The notes under the pieces: generated by a model
What the model was told of the DNA's origin: nothing
The model's database searches: none
The model's input: the letters and a program-made list of their open reading frames with translations, nothing else
Translations under genes and position numbers: made by a program
In this document: positions 13,101-24,800 of the stretch, piece by piece
Numbering within the stretch: position 1 is the stretch's first letter
Layout: every line of letters starts with the position of its first letter
Source of the DNA: Diphasiastrum complanatum
Taxonomy: Eukaryota; Streptophyta; Lycopodiopsida; Lycopodiales; Lycopodiaceae
Assembly: GCA_029204225.1 (NCBI GenBank)
Contig: CM055107.1
Location: 3,292,706-3,356,705 of the forward strand
Reading direction: 5' to 3'
Length of the DNA stretch: 64,000 nucleotides

Positions 13101-13120
13101 AAGGAAATCTACGGGAAGCA
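10116..13120 (-). pseudogene. Copia C polyprotein relic
   Basis: Minus-strand order: GAG-pre-integrase at 13100-12679 (LRTLSGQVELPGALYVPSLR, LLSVSKMADL, LWHRRMYHLNMRSL); integrase and its C-terminal region about 12560-11950 (TTLENKTPYEMWTCRKPDLS, VFGCAAYKHIPKEKR); RT N-terminus 11518-11336 (YKARVVTKDYTQRYSVDYFD); RT/RNase H 10922-10446 (AGIPYQNLIDSLMYLTICSR, FSSNPGMARWQMAKQILQYL, YSDARWVSCKDD). Many stops and frameshifts. Gag and the 5' LTR are absent; similarity is lost near 13120. Confidence 0.88.
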
Positions 13121-13199
13121 TAATCCGCAATTTCACCACTTCGTTGCATACTCCACTGAATTCTCGAAATAGTGTCGAGATTCCATATCACACAATGGA

Positions 13200-13675
13200 A
13201 AAATCTCTCACACAAATCAAAGGCAAAACGAGCTTAGAATTGCTTCTTCTTAGAAGCAAAGACATGCTCCTAAAAATCCTCCCTTTGAGAGAGGGTCACC
13301 CTTCTCATCTCTTCCTGTTGTATTTATTTATTCACACTTCACATGATAAAAGTAACATAGTTTATGTATTGTACACAATAAGCCCATAGCATCTCATTCA
13401 CGATTTACATAGAATAAATAGCTCAATGATCATTGTCATGAAATCAAAATGGCATTTGAAAAATCTTCATTGATACTAATTACAAGAGTGAATTGACTTG
13501 CTCAATGATATTAGTGTGCCTAGGAAACAGAGTAATAATGACAATTTTACAATATGTTACAACTTTTGAAATTTCAAGTACGAAATTTTTGAGGTTTGAG
13601 CACAAAATTTTGCTTTAAATTGAGCACAATATTTCGCTTTAATTATCTCTAGTGTTGATGTAAATTGCATATTCA
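13200..13675 (-). mobile_element. Probable LTR fragment with polypurine tract
   Basis: AAGGGGGGGAAC at 13679-13689 (minus strand) precedes TGAATATGCAATTT, a plausible LTR opening. The far end and partner are not identified. Confidence 0.4.
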
Positions 13676-14031
13676 ATGTTCCCCCCCTTATGAAACTCTC
13701 ACTATATCAATCTGCTAGTGACAAATCAAACTGCTTGTCATCAAGAGCTTGTATAAGAAACATAATTAGTACCTGGGTACCTTTGAAACAAAACAAAAAG
13801 TTAGTATGAGGTAGGCATTTATGTGTACAACAGTGAAAAAATACAAAGTCATGTTTATCCCACAATATGTGCTGCAATTGAGTTAGACTATCCATCAAAA
13901 TATCCCTACATGAACAAAATAAAGTGATTTATATGAAAAATCATTTTTGAAATATGTACCAACACTTCATGAGTTGATGAAAGCAAATATTGAAAACTTG
14001 TCATCAATATGAAACATAAAGTATCTAGTAA

Positions 14032-14580
14032 CTATTACACAAGAAAGCGCTTAATTCTGAGTTAATACTACCTCATGTGACACATGTGAAGGAAATTTAG
14101 TTATTAATGCTTTGAGTTTTAAGTTGTTTCAAACATAGTCTGAGCATTTGATGTGTACAAAAAACATGTGATGTGCATTCGATTATATGTTATATATTTG
14201 ATTTAGATAATTACAAGCATGCCCAAATATATGAATATATATGCCTACCAAACATGAGCTCACAGGCCCCTCTTATAAATAGGTATACCAATAAAATTGA
14301 TTTGGTATACCTATTACACTAGAAAGCGCTTAACTCTGAGTTAATACTACCTCATGTGACACGTGAAGGAAATTTAAATATTAATGCTTTGAGTTTTAAG
14401 TTGTTTCAAACATAGTCTAAGCATTTGATGGAACAAAAAACACGTGATGTGCATTTGATTATATGTTATATGTTTGATTTAGATCATTACAAGCATGTCC
14501 AAATATATGAGTATATATGCCTACCAAACGTGAGCTCACAGGCCCCTCTTATAAATAGGTACACCTATAAAATTAATTAT
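14032..14580. repeat. 279-bp tandem duplication with TATA-like box
   Basis: Units 14032-14310 and 14311-14580 are nearly identical, starting ctattacac and ending cccctcttataaatagg plus tail. Each has CACRTG-type words and a TATAAATA motif. No coding sequence follows that I recognise. Confidence 0.85.
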
Positions 14581-14649
14581 TTTTTTTGTGTAAAGAGAAT
14601 TTACTACAAATGAAATGGAAGCTTGCTTTTGTATTGAATGAATGCATTG

Positions 14650-15365
14650 TGCATGTTGGTTAACATGACATAGTTATAGTCATGGGGACCTAAGATTATG
14701 CATGATAGAGGTATGGGTCAAATTTTGTTTGTCGTGATGGGTAGAATTTTGTGGTGGAGATTGCGTGGGTAAGCCCCACTTGCCAAGGTGGGTGGGGCAT
14801 TGGGGGCTGCGGGTGTGTGCGTTAAAGGTGGGTGAGTTCAATATGTGTGGGTTATGGCCCACCCGTTGTGACAGGTGGATGTTGGGGGCTAAAATGGGAG
14901 CTAGTCAAGTACTCTTGTTTGAGCTCTAGCTCTTACCTCCCCTTGCTCTAGCTCTTGTCTCTCTCTTATTTTGTTTATACTGCTTTTGCTTTTGGCACCA
15001 GCTTAAGAAATTCTCCAGTGTAATATCCATCTTGCTCGATAGAATATTCACGATTATTTTCATTTGCGGCGCTTTAGGTTCTGTCACCTTGAAGGGTTCT
15101 TTATGATGGTGCAACTGAGTATTAACATCCGTTCGTGGATCTGTTTGCGGGACATGTGAAGAATTGGCTACGACTGCTGCTTTAGCTGGAGTCTTAAATT
15201 TCACGCTCAGCTGAAACAGTTAGCAATAACAGAGAGTAACTGACTAGTCAATTAGCGTTAACTACTCTTGTAATTATCTGTTTAGCTATCTTGTAAACTT
15301 CACACAGTGGAGATAAAAACGCAATTCTGGATCAACAGAAAAGAGAGAGAAGTGTGCGAGAGTAG
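14650..15365. other. Unassigned DNA upstream of copia D
   Basis: No gene recognised. Part of 15190-15365 may be the U3 of the copia D LTR, but this portion does not match copia C. Confidence 0.35.
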
Positions 15366-15369
15366 AGCA

Positions 15370-15650
15370 GAAAAAGAAAAGAAAAGAAACGAAATAGTTG
15401 TGCATGAAAATCTGTCAACGAACAGAACACAGCGAAAGAGCGGAGTTTCAGGCTGCCAACGAGCGAGACACTAATCATCTCACTCTAAAAATCAAAACTG
15501 ATAATACAGTTGCTCTCTCTTGTCCATCTCCTTGTTTTCCGTTGTCTTGATTGCTAGAATGATTTCTGTTCTGTGATCTGTAGTCGCGTGTCTAGGATCC
15601 CGTAAGCTTCTGCATAAAAAAATCCAAAAAAAACAAACTCGTTCGCGATA
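15370..15650 (+). mobile_element. Copia D 5' LTR (recognisable part)
   Basis: It matches the reverse complement of the copia C LTR, from gaaaaagaaaagaaaagaaa to gttcgcgata. The 5' limit is uncertain because U3 diverges. Confidence 0.8.
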
Positions 15651-15662
15651 TGGTATCAGAGC
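15651..15662 (+). promoter_or_regulatory. Primer-binding site, tRNA-Met type
   Basis: TGGTATCAGAGC directly follows the LTR end, the standard plant copia primer site. Confidence 0.92.
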
Positions 15663-15714
15663 CAACAAGTTATCACTATTGATATTTGCATAGTGATTTT
15701 CTAGGCAACACAAT

Positions 15715-16787
15715 ATGGCTACAACGATCTAGACAAGAATAGCAATCAGTCTTGATGGCGCAAACTATAGGATATGGAAAATCAAAACACTTCTGAAGGG
15801 CGAAGGCATCTGGTTGGTGACCGAACTCTCAGAGGGAGACCCGAGGAGAGCTAAATGAATAAGAAAGGATGAGTGTGCAATGGCGATCATCGTTTCGTCC
15901 ATCAATGAAGATCTACTCATGCAGATTGAAGACTACGAAAGCAGCCATGCAGCATGGGAAAGAATAAAACAGAAGTACGAAGTGAGGACTACAGCTTCAG
16001 TGATGCATCTTCACAATCAGCTGCAATCCATACGATGGGATGACAACTAGTTGGACCAGCACGTTGAGAAGATCAGAACGATCTTTGCTCAACTAGCTGC
16101 ATCAGGACAGGAGCACCAGGTCCCAGCACCACAACAGCTGATGTACTTCATGAAATCTCTACCCGTGTCCTATCAGCCGTTGAGAATGCTCATACTGAGT
16201 CTACCAGATATGACATTCGACAAAGCAATCAGTCTTGTCGCTGATGAGAGACTGATGAGGGATGAAGGAGAAGAAAACAGTGAGAAAGCTCTTTCACAAA
16301 AGGAAAGAAGAAGAACAAGAACAAACCCAGATTCGACAAGACAAAGTCTTTGAGTCAACAATCTTCTTCCTATGATCACTGTCACAAACCAGGACACACA
16401 GCCAACAAATGTTGGTTCAATCCTACAATACCTTGCATGCACTGCAAGAAGAAGGGGCACTCTACATATGATTGCAGATTCAACCCAAAAAGAAAGAACA
16501 AAGCTGAGAAAGCAAATGTTGCAAAGTCATCAAAAGATGCAAATAGAGGTGATGAAGCCTTCACAATACTTGATAAAGCTTCAACAAGCTACACCGAACA
16601 AGACTACAATGTAGTCATTGATTCAGGAGCAACGTCACACATCACCTACAACAAGAAGATCTTGATCGACTTCAGAGAACTCGAAAACAACAGAGCAGTG
16701 ATTCTAAGACATCAAATTTCAATTGCCGTATGCCAATACAGGAAAGAGATGAGGAAAAATAAGTTTATCAAATCAAAATCAAGCTAA
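15715..16787 (+). pseudogene. Copia D gag and protease start
   Basis: From ATG 15715 the frame reads LDGANYRIWKIKTLLKGEGI, AWERIKQKYEVRTTASVMHL, LPVSYQPLRMLILSLPDMTF. After a frame shift near 16350 come two zinc knuckles (YDHCHKPGHTANKC and CMHCKKKGHSTYDC) and the protease motif VIDSGATSHIT. In-frame stops occur near 15730, 15857 and 16048. The element stops after the protease; no integrase, RT or 3' LTR follows. Confidence 0.9.
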
Positions 16788-16789
16788 GC

Positions 16790-17466
16790 AATGCTCAAGT
16801 TTGTGTAAGTTGTTTTTTTTTGTCACGTGATAATAGTTGTAAGCCTAGTATTATGCCCAAAACAAATAACGCAAGAGGCCATGGAAACGATTGCAGTGTT
16901 ATGGTTGTGGTTGATTTTATGATTTCACAAGCACGAACCCCCGAATTGTAGACAGGGTAATCAATTGTGGGGCGTAATCAATGCAGAAATATGTCCGTTT
17001 ACATCAAGAGCAAAACTTCCAGATTGCGCTCCCCTAGATCTGAAGCCAAAGCTACCTGGAAAAGCACAGAACAGATAGCCTATAAAGAACTGTGGGGCTA
17101 CCAAAGATGTTCACAAGGAGCATAAGTGGCCTAGATACTGCTTGTCAAGATTCAAGAAAGAGGAACTTTTAGTGGGATTCAGGTATAAGATATGGAAATT
17201 GGTTGAGACAAATGAGGAACAGACAACAATTCCTAACAAGCACAAATATTGGTGCACTATGATGGCAATTGTTCTTGTAGAGCAATAAGCATTCTCATTG
17301 GAGTTACTATTTTGCCAATGCTTGTAGCATCAAGTATTTACAGTTATCACTTAAAGTTTGCACTTGATTGCAGTTGATGAAATAGACGATGAAAAACAGA
17401 AAATCTTACATTGCAGTCCAGAAATAATCAGCTTCAGCAACTGTTCAAGAAATAATAATGTCAATT
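16790..17466. other. argJ 3' flank / unassigned
   Basis: The minus-strand 3' UTR of argJ must lie here, immediately beyond the stop at 17467. I see no clear AATAAA and cannot place the poly(A) site. Confidence 0.5.
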
Positions 17467-17549
17467 TCAAGAAGTATACTCAGCATTAATGCTGATGTAA
17501 CCATGAGTCAAATCGCAACCCCATGCGTAGCTTTTTCCTGGACCATTTC
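17467..17549 (-). CDS. argJ: argJ terminal exon
   Basis: 2 nt plus 27 codons with stop: [19 protein letters not shown] then SINAEYTS and TGA. AWGCDL and the C-terminal INAEYTS are family hallmarks. The usual acidic/Tyr-Val residues are replaced by HGYI. Confidence 0.93.
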
Positions 17550-20218
17550 CTGCAAAACAAGCATACAACATATGTCCATACTGAGCACAAATGGTTTCAA
17601 AGGCATATCAGGACTGACAACAAATTCAAGAGAGAGCTTAGAGAATACCAATGGAAATGATGATTTGAACAGTGCCATGGGATCTTGAAGCTGATTTCAA
17701 ATAATTTTGTGCTTCACCTCTGCAAAGCCATCAAAATGTCACGACTTTGAAGAGTAGCTGTGTCCGACACAGCATCTGAACAAAATGTTTATCAGGGAAA
17801 TTAGAACTTTGTAATGTTTGATCAGACTTTGACTAGCAGGATCTTGTGATTAAAAACTCCAATGGATGAGTTTGAAAGTGCTATGAACTCATCTGAAGGT
17901 AAGAAATATGAAGATCCATTAGGAATTTGAGCAAAAGTTGCAAAATAGACACTGGGCTATTTTCGGTTTGACCAAATTTGACTTTGCAATAACATCACTT
18001 GTAGCATGTCAAAATGGAAAAAGAATGAATCATAATGCTGTAAAACAGTAAAGAACAAGTAGATCCACTCAAATGTTAAACCAGAATTGACGAAGTACCC
18101 CCTTTGACCAGTATTTTGATTTCACAACAACTTTTGAAAGAGCACACATAGCTTCAATTGGATCCTGAGATCATGCTCTTCTAAGCAGTCACCTGTCAAA
18201 TGTTAATGGCTGTCCATCCTTCATAAGTAGAAGACTGCCAAGCTCAATCTGAAGTTGGCTTGGATCAAAGTCCACTCCTGCATATCCAGCTGCACAGGCA
18301 ATGCGGCCCCAATTTGGGTCCCCTCCAAAAATGGCTGCCTGCATGTTTTGAATGCATAAAAGGGATGTTCAGAAGAATATAAATGTATGATGAGATAGTA
18401 AGAAGAATCGCAGTTTGATCCAGCTTGAGATAAAAACCGAATATAAATAATTTCTCAAAAGACAATCAACTTATATCCTTGGGCCTCGCTTAAGTTTACT
18501 TGATGCCATCATAACATACATCAGTGAAAAGGGAAATTGATATTCAATCAAACCTTTGTAAGAGAAGATGCAGCAACTGATCGAGCAACAGTTGCTGCAG
18601 CAGTTTCAGTTTCTCCACCCGTCACCAGTACCTACAGAAGAGCTAGTTCAGTTAGACCAAGTATAGAAAGGTACGTGGTTACATTTATCCAAAGCAAGTT
18701 CTTATCTCAGCCTCTAACCTTATCGAAGCAGGTGAAATACAACTGTTCCATTATTTAAACTGTGATGCTAAAAAGAAATTTCAGCTAGGGGGACATCTCT
18801 TCTGACTATGCTCCACGTAAAAACGATGCAACAATTTGTTTCAAGACACCTTGCAATTCCTTCAATACTTGCAAATCAAGGCTCTCCTAAAACCTGTTGT
18901 CTCAAACTTAAGACATTGAGACATACTCCAGATGAAATAAGATGGCAGGACTACTAAAAGCACAAGAGAATAGATGAGCTAAACGCATCTACTGCAGGCA
19001 TTTAAGGAGTATCTTCAAAGATCTAAACACAATAGTGCACAGTGAAACATCACTAAAAAGGACAAGAAAAGGTTCCAAGCTGCCAACAAGGTCACATTGC
19101 AAACGAGTATGAACGAGAACACACTTTTCATCCTTATATATGAAGGCCCAAGGACAAAGGGTTTTCTTAGTATTTACTTCTAAGGCCCCAAGAGTGAAGC
19201 TTACTAACACTCTCGCAATCTTCTTCAATATAATCTGTGATTGGCCTTCCTACATATCACTATCCTTGGAATCTTGACTAACTTATTACAATGGCAATCA
19301 TTGAAGTGCATTCGAAAATTCACGTACACTCTGATCTATGAAGGAAAAGATCCCAGAGATACAATGCCACAACTCACAACATACGAAGCACATGATTAAG
19401 AGAACCAAAGGTGCAGAACAAGACACTTAATGGATAGATGGCATGCCTTCTTCGAAGATGCATACACCTCGAGGAAGAAGTTTCATGCACGAACACGTCA
19501 CCTTTATCATCATTGTAGTAGCTTGATGTTATGAACAAGATAACAGAAAAGCATTACAGGATCCAATAGACAGTAAAATAATGATACAGTAATCATATAC
19601 TAAGAACACATGCAATCAACATATTATACACACACTGGTGTGCAGGTGCCTACACATCGACACCAGCAAGCATATCCTACACAGATATTGAAGACATCAG
19701 AATCGTCAGTTGTAGAGTGACTAGTGCATATCCTACTTATACGGCTTTGGAGGTCCCCATACTGAAAGCATGAATGATAAATATGCGCTTAACATTTGAT
19801 GGGACCGTGTTTGCCAGTGAAGGGTTGTTTGTGTCCTTAACACTCCCTTACTGACAAAAACGTTGCCCTCGATGTTGGTCACATCTAGGAAAGATGCATG
19901 TACTGAAAATAAAAAGTTGATGTAGCTGCTGCAAATATTGATCGCACAAATGCATATGTTGAAGATGAGTCATAGGATATCGTTGTCGAATAGATGGTCA
20001 CAAAAGTATGAATGAGTTGCTGAAAAGTATGAACGCTCAGCATTCATCAAAAACTGATATTTTCTAGTATAATCCCTTATTTCCTGCTAAAGAATTACCA
20101 AACACCATATTGAGAAAAAGTCATAAGTTTGGATCAATCTATACTCTAATTCTCTTTACAAGCTGTTGAAACTTATAAAAGCTAACATGTGGAGAGACAT
20201 AGCCATATAGAGAGAGCG

Positions 20219-20311
<93 letters not shown>

Positions 20312-21817
20312 TGTCTTTCACACTTGCCTCAATCAAGCAGGTGGCACCCTCACCATCCCAAGCAACTGATTTTGCAAGCCCTTGAAGTACCTGAATTAGG
20401 ACAACAGAGGACAACCTCAAAGCGTGAATGGGGAGAGAGAGACATTCCAAAATGACAGTTCAGAACTAGAAAGGACAGCCATTGAGGTCGAGTGTTTACA
20501 ACAGAAATACAAACCGCATCTAGGGCATTCTGCAGTTGATGAGCCTCAGTGGTTGCTATATCATTGATTAGAGTTCCACCACAAAGGCCGCTTGATAGTG
20601 CTATGACTGTGTCATTGGTACTGGTATCACCATCAACCTGAAGAAATTTCTCCAATTTAATACACAATCACACTACCTGAACCTTTCTGTCAAAAATATA
20701 TCAAACATATAGCACCATAGATTTCACAGTTAGGTCCAATAAAGACTACCACATTTGTTGACAGTTGCTCTTTACAGCAGAAATAAACTATTGTTTGAGA
20801 CATCATAGATGTTTCTATTACCCAATAGAATAATTGACAACAGAAAGGATGTCCACATGAGAACAGATGTGTGATGATAGACTGGACATCAACATGAAAA
20901 TGGCCAACCTTTTTCCATAAAACACATACACATAAACAGTTCAAAGATGTTGAAGATTGCAATACTCCATTATTTACCACGTAATGTCTAATGGAATAAA
21001 ACCGAATCACTTTCAGTTAACAAAAGCTAATAGGGTCAAACATAGAACATGCAATATGCTCAAACACCATTTAGACCTCACATGCAGAAGGTCAGAACAC
21101 ATTGGAGAAATGGCCCAAATTAGAACTAAATGAGATTAAAAATGGAAAGCTCAATCCAGTCTGGTTATCAAAAAGGGAGGTGATTTTAAGGTTACAGCAG
21201 AAAAGCAGCATGCCTGTTGTAAGTACTATCAACTCTGCAAGAATATTTGCTCAACTGATTACTAAAGCTCTGATCACCTATGAGGATCCTCAGTGTGTAG
21301 CCTTGATGATACGAGAGATGATGATTTTGAGACGGGACTTAGCCAGAGACCAGATCGGTATGGATCCCCAGACTAGTATCACAGATTTCTTTTCCAGACG
21401 CAGACAGAGACCCATAAATGATACAGATGACAGATCAGAGAATAAGATAGATATACCAGTCAGAGACAGACATCGAGCCAGGCGTCAGTGCATCAGACCG
21501 AGGCATAGCAGGAGACATATTGCCCACATGTCCAGGCAGCAGCAGCATCACTCCTCACGCTCAGAGCACCCCACAAGTTTGGCTACATCCTACTTTACAG
21601 CACTGGCCGAGACCTGATACGTGAATTTGCTTCATGATATCTGGGCTCCTTTTCCAATTTTAGTACACTGACATGTATCATGTATATTTTTGTTGGTTTA
21701 GTTCTACTTAGTATGTTTTCTTTTACGGAGACGTTTTTGCATGCTCCCAAAGTATCATACACGCTTGAGATGTACATATTCAATCTTTTGTACCCTCAGG
21801 TACCTACAAGACACTAA

Positions 21818-21874
<57 letters not shown>

Positions 21875-24800
21875 CCTAGCGCTCCTCTCTCTCCTAGCGA
21901 TAACAGCGCCCTCCTAGTTCTTCGTCCTCCCCACCTCCCTCGCTCCATCCCCCTTTTTAAGGCAGCGATGGCTCCCAAAAAAAGTCCCTTCCCCACTTGT
22001 TCTACTGTAGCAGCAGCGCTGCCTGCCAAGAAAAGTTCCCCCCCCCCCCCCCACTCGTTCTACTGTAGCAGCAGCGCTGCCTGCTGTACCTCCTGCCCTC
22101 ACCTCCAGCCTGCCTGCCTACTGTCTGCCGCCTTCTGTACCCGCCCTCTGCCTGTCCTCACATGCCACTTCTTCTTCTTCTTCTCTAAAATCCACCCACA
22201 CTGATCTGCCTATTCCAATCGGCCAAGAAACCGCCTATACATTGATGAGTTGGAGAGGGTCTATAAGGAGGCCTATACCGGACTTGCCCCTGGAACGAGC
22301 TCAATACGATGATGATCAACGTTCCGACTAGGCGGCAATCCCTCTGGCATATTACTAATTAGCACGTGTTTAAACTGAGTGCTTATGGACTTCTCCAACT
22401 CACTAGCTGGGTCACATCTAGGCTGTAATGAAAATGCATGTGCACTAGGGGATGCAAACGTAAATGAAGCTTCTTGTGGTTTATTAGTGAGTGTGCTTAT
22501 CTGATTATTACCAACATAAGAATCACTGGAATCAACATTCACATAACACAAATACAAATACTGAATCTCCATTCTCTTTATTTGCATACAGGTAACAAGA
22601 GGACCCTCAACAAATGGTCTCCCCCCTTTTAAAACATGAGACAAACCCTCATGTCCAAACTTTATATACATGCAAAAGAAAGAAAAACTATACAGGCTGC
22701 CTACTCATCGTCGCTTACTAATAAGTCTTCCAAAATCTCCTCATCCTTGTCCTTTTATCTTGACGCTGTTGTAAAACATGGAGCTTCATGTCCGTGCGGC
22801 GAGGACAATCTTTGACAAGATGCTTGCCAAGACAGAAAAAGCATAATCCATCTTTCTTGGCCTTGTCCTTTTGTTCTGGACTGAGAGGAGACTTGTTGTA
22901 AGCATGATGAGCCAAAGGAGATGCCTCTATGCGCTTCAAAGTCTGCTGCATCTGGATAGGATCCCTCTGCGATAAGTTCTTCTGACCAGCTTGGCCAAAC
23001 TCTCGCGAACCCTTCTTCTGGGGCCCACTTGCCACTCCAGATTCAGCCTTGTTATGCACGTTACCTTCGAAGTTAAGGGCTGTTGCAACGGCCTCCTCCA
23101 AGGTCTTGCATCTTTCATTAAGAACTGAAGGCCTCAACTCTTCAAAATCAGTGAGATGGTAAGCAACTTTGCGGACTCGCCAACCCTCCTCAGTTGGGGC
23201 CCGCTTCAAATCAAAATAATCGTCCCACTAATGCAACCACTGGTTTACAACATCAGTTGTTCTCTGGGAAGTATTTCCTGCGAAATGAGTAAGCTTAAAA
23301 TCTTTGTCTTCTAGGCAAAGTGGAGGCGGAGCATGCTGCGAGCAAGACGCAAAACCACCAACTACAGAGGAGAGCATCTTTCGCATCTCTGCGATGGTCT
23401 TCTCCATACTATCCATGCGAGCTTGCACAGAAGAGGAAACATCAGCAGACGAACTAGCAGGCACTATAGGCGGGTTACGGTCAGGGCTAAGCACAGGGCT
23501 GGGTGGTGGTGATGGAAGAGCAACGGGAAGGCTAAGCGGGGAATATCAACTCTATCATCTTCCATTATGAAACAAAAACAGAGACAACATGAAATCAAGC
23601 TAGAAATTGCACTTATCTAAACACACTCAAGAAAGGGAAATGTGGAAATTTTCAGCTTATTCACAATTTAGAACTGAGAAAGGCAACTGGAAAGTAATAA
23701 AACTCTGGGGAAAACACAAAGCCAAGGACAGGTAGTACTTCCCTTGCGTCCTACGCTGGTATAGAAGTCGGTAAAAACTTTTTTTGGGCACCAAATCGAC
23801 TTGAAAGTCAAAAAAAAAACAGGAAAAATGCAGGCTGTTTGACGTCGAATTTCTTCCAAACGGCAAAAGCTTTTCACAAATCGTCAATTGGCAGTAGGTC
23901 GCCCTCCTACTAGGCCTAATCTGCACCCTTAACAGCAAAAAACGGAGAAAAATCGGAGAAGTTACGCCAATCCAAAAATCTAACTTGCTTGAAAACCAAC
24001 TTTTTGGTGAAACAAAGGCAAATCTGCTCCAAAACATGCTCCCAAAATCTGATCAGATCTGAGAAGGTTCCGGAGAGTTATGAGCGAAAAACCTTCAGGA
24101 AAAATGCGCTGGCCCTCCAAAACTTTGAAATTTTCTGAAATCTCATAATTTGCAGCGTGAATCCCTGCTGATCTACAGCGACTGCCCGCTAGAAATTATT
24201 TGAGACAGATCTCCCTCAAAGAGCACTATAGACCAAGTTAAGATGAAAAAACCAAGCTTTTCTCACTTTCTCTCTCTAGAACGGACGTTTCTCTCTCTAG
24301 AACGAGGCTCTGATACCAATTGTCACAAGCAAGTCTCCAAGCTCGTGAATCCTAGAAGCCGGTGTGTCGAATGAACCTCCCAACCATAGGCACCCCCTCC
24401 TTGAGTCCTACCTGCTATTCCCGTCAATTAGCACATGGCATCCACCTGTGGGTGATCAGTCCACTTGGCATGCCTAGCCCCTATGACCTGTGAATACTGA
24501 GTGACTCACAGGGTACCACCCCCATGCCCAACAAAGACCTGTGACACCCTTGGTCACCCCGACTACTTGCCAGCTAGCATCCCGTCACTGACAGCTAGGG
24601 TCCTGACGGTCAAGACACACCGCATCTCTGACAGCTTGTCAGCCGGCAACACCGGGTCACTGCTCGTGACGCACCGGTCCCAACTTGGGACAAATGTCCT
24701 CATCGGTCACCGGCCCTTGCCAATATTTGGCCTCAGGCCCTCTGGTGACCGGCCGTGCCGAGATCATGATAGAGTCGTAACTGGACTCTAACACCTTGCA

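Noticed and set aside
20139-20450. A single 103-codon minus ORF containing ArgJ residues, poly-Ala and Leu-Ser repeats
   Set aside because: The ArgJ part ends at a GC donor; the Ala and Leu-Ser parts are microsatellite translation inside the intron.
22273-22671. Independent plant gene of 132 codons
   Set aside because: Its end ([18 protein letters not shown]) is the gypsy pol entry motif, so it is retrotransposon.
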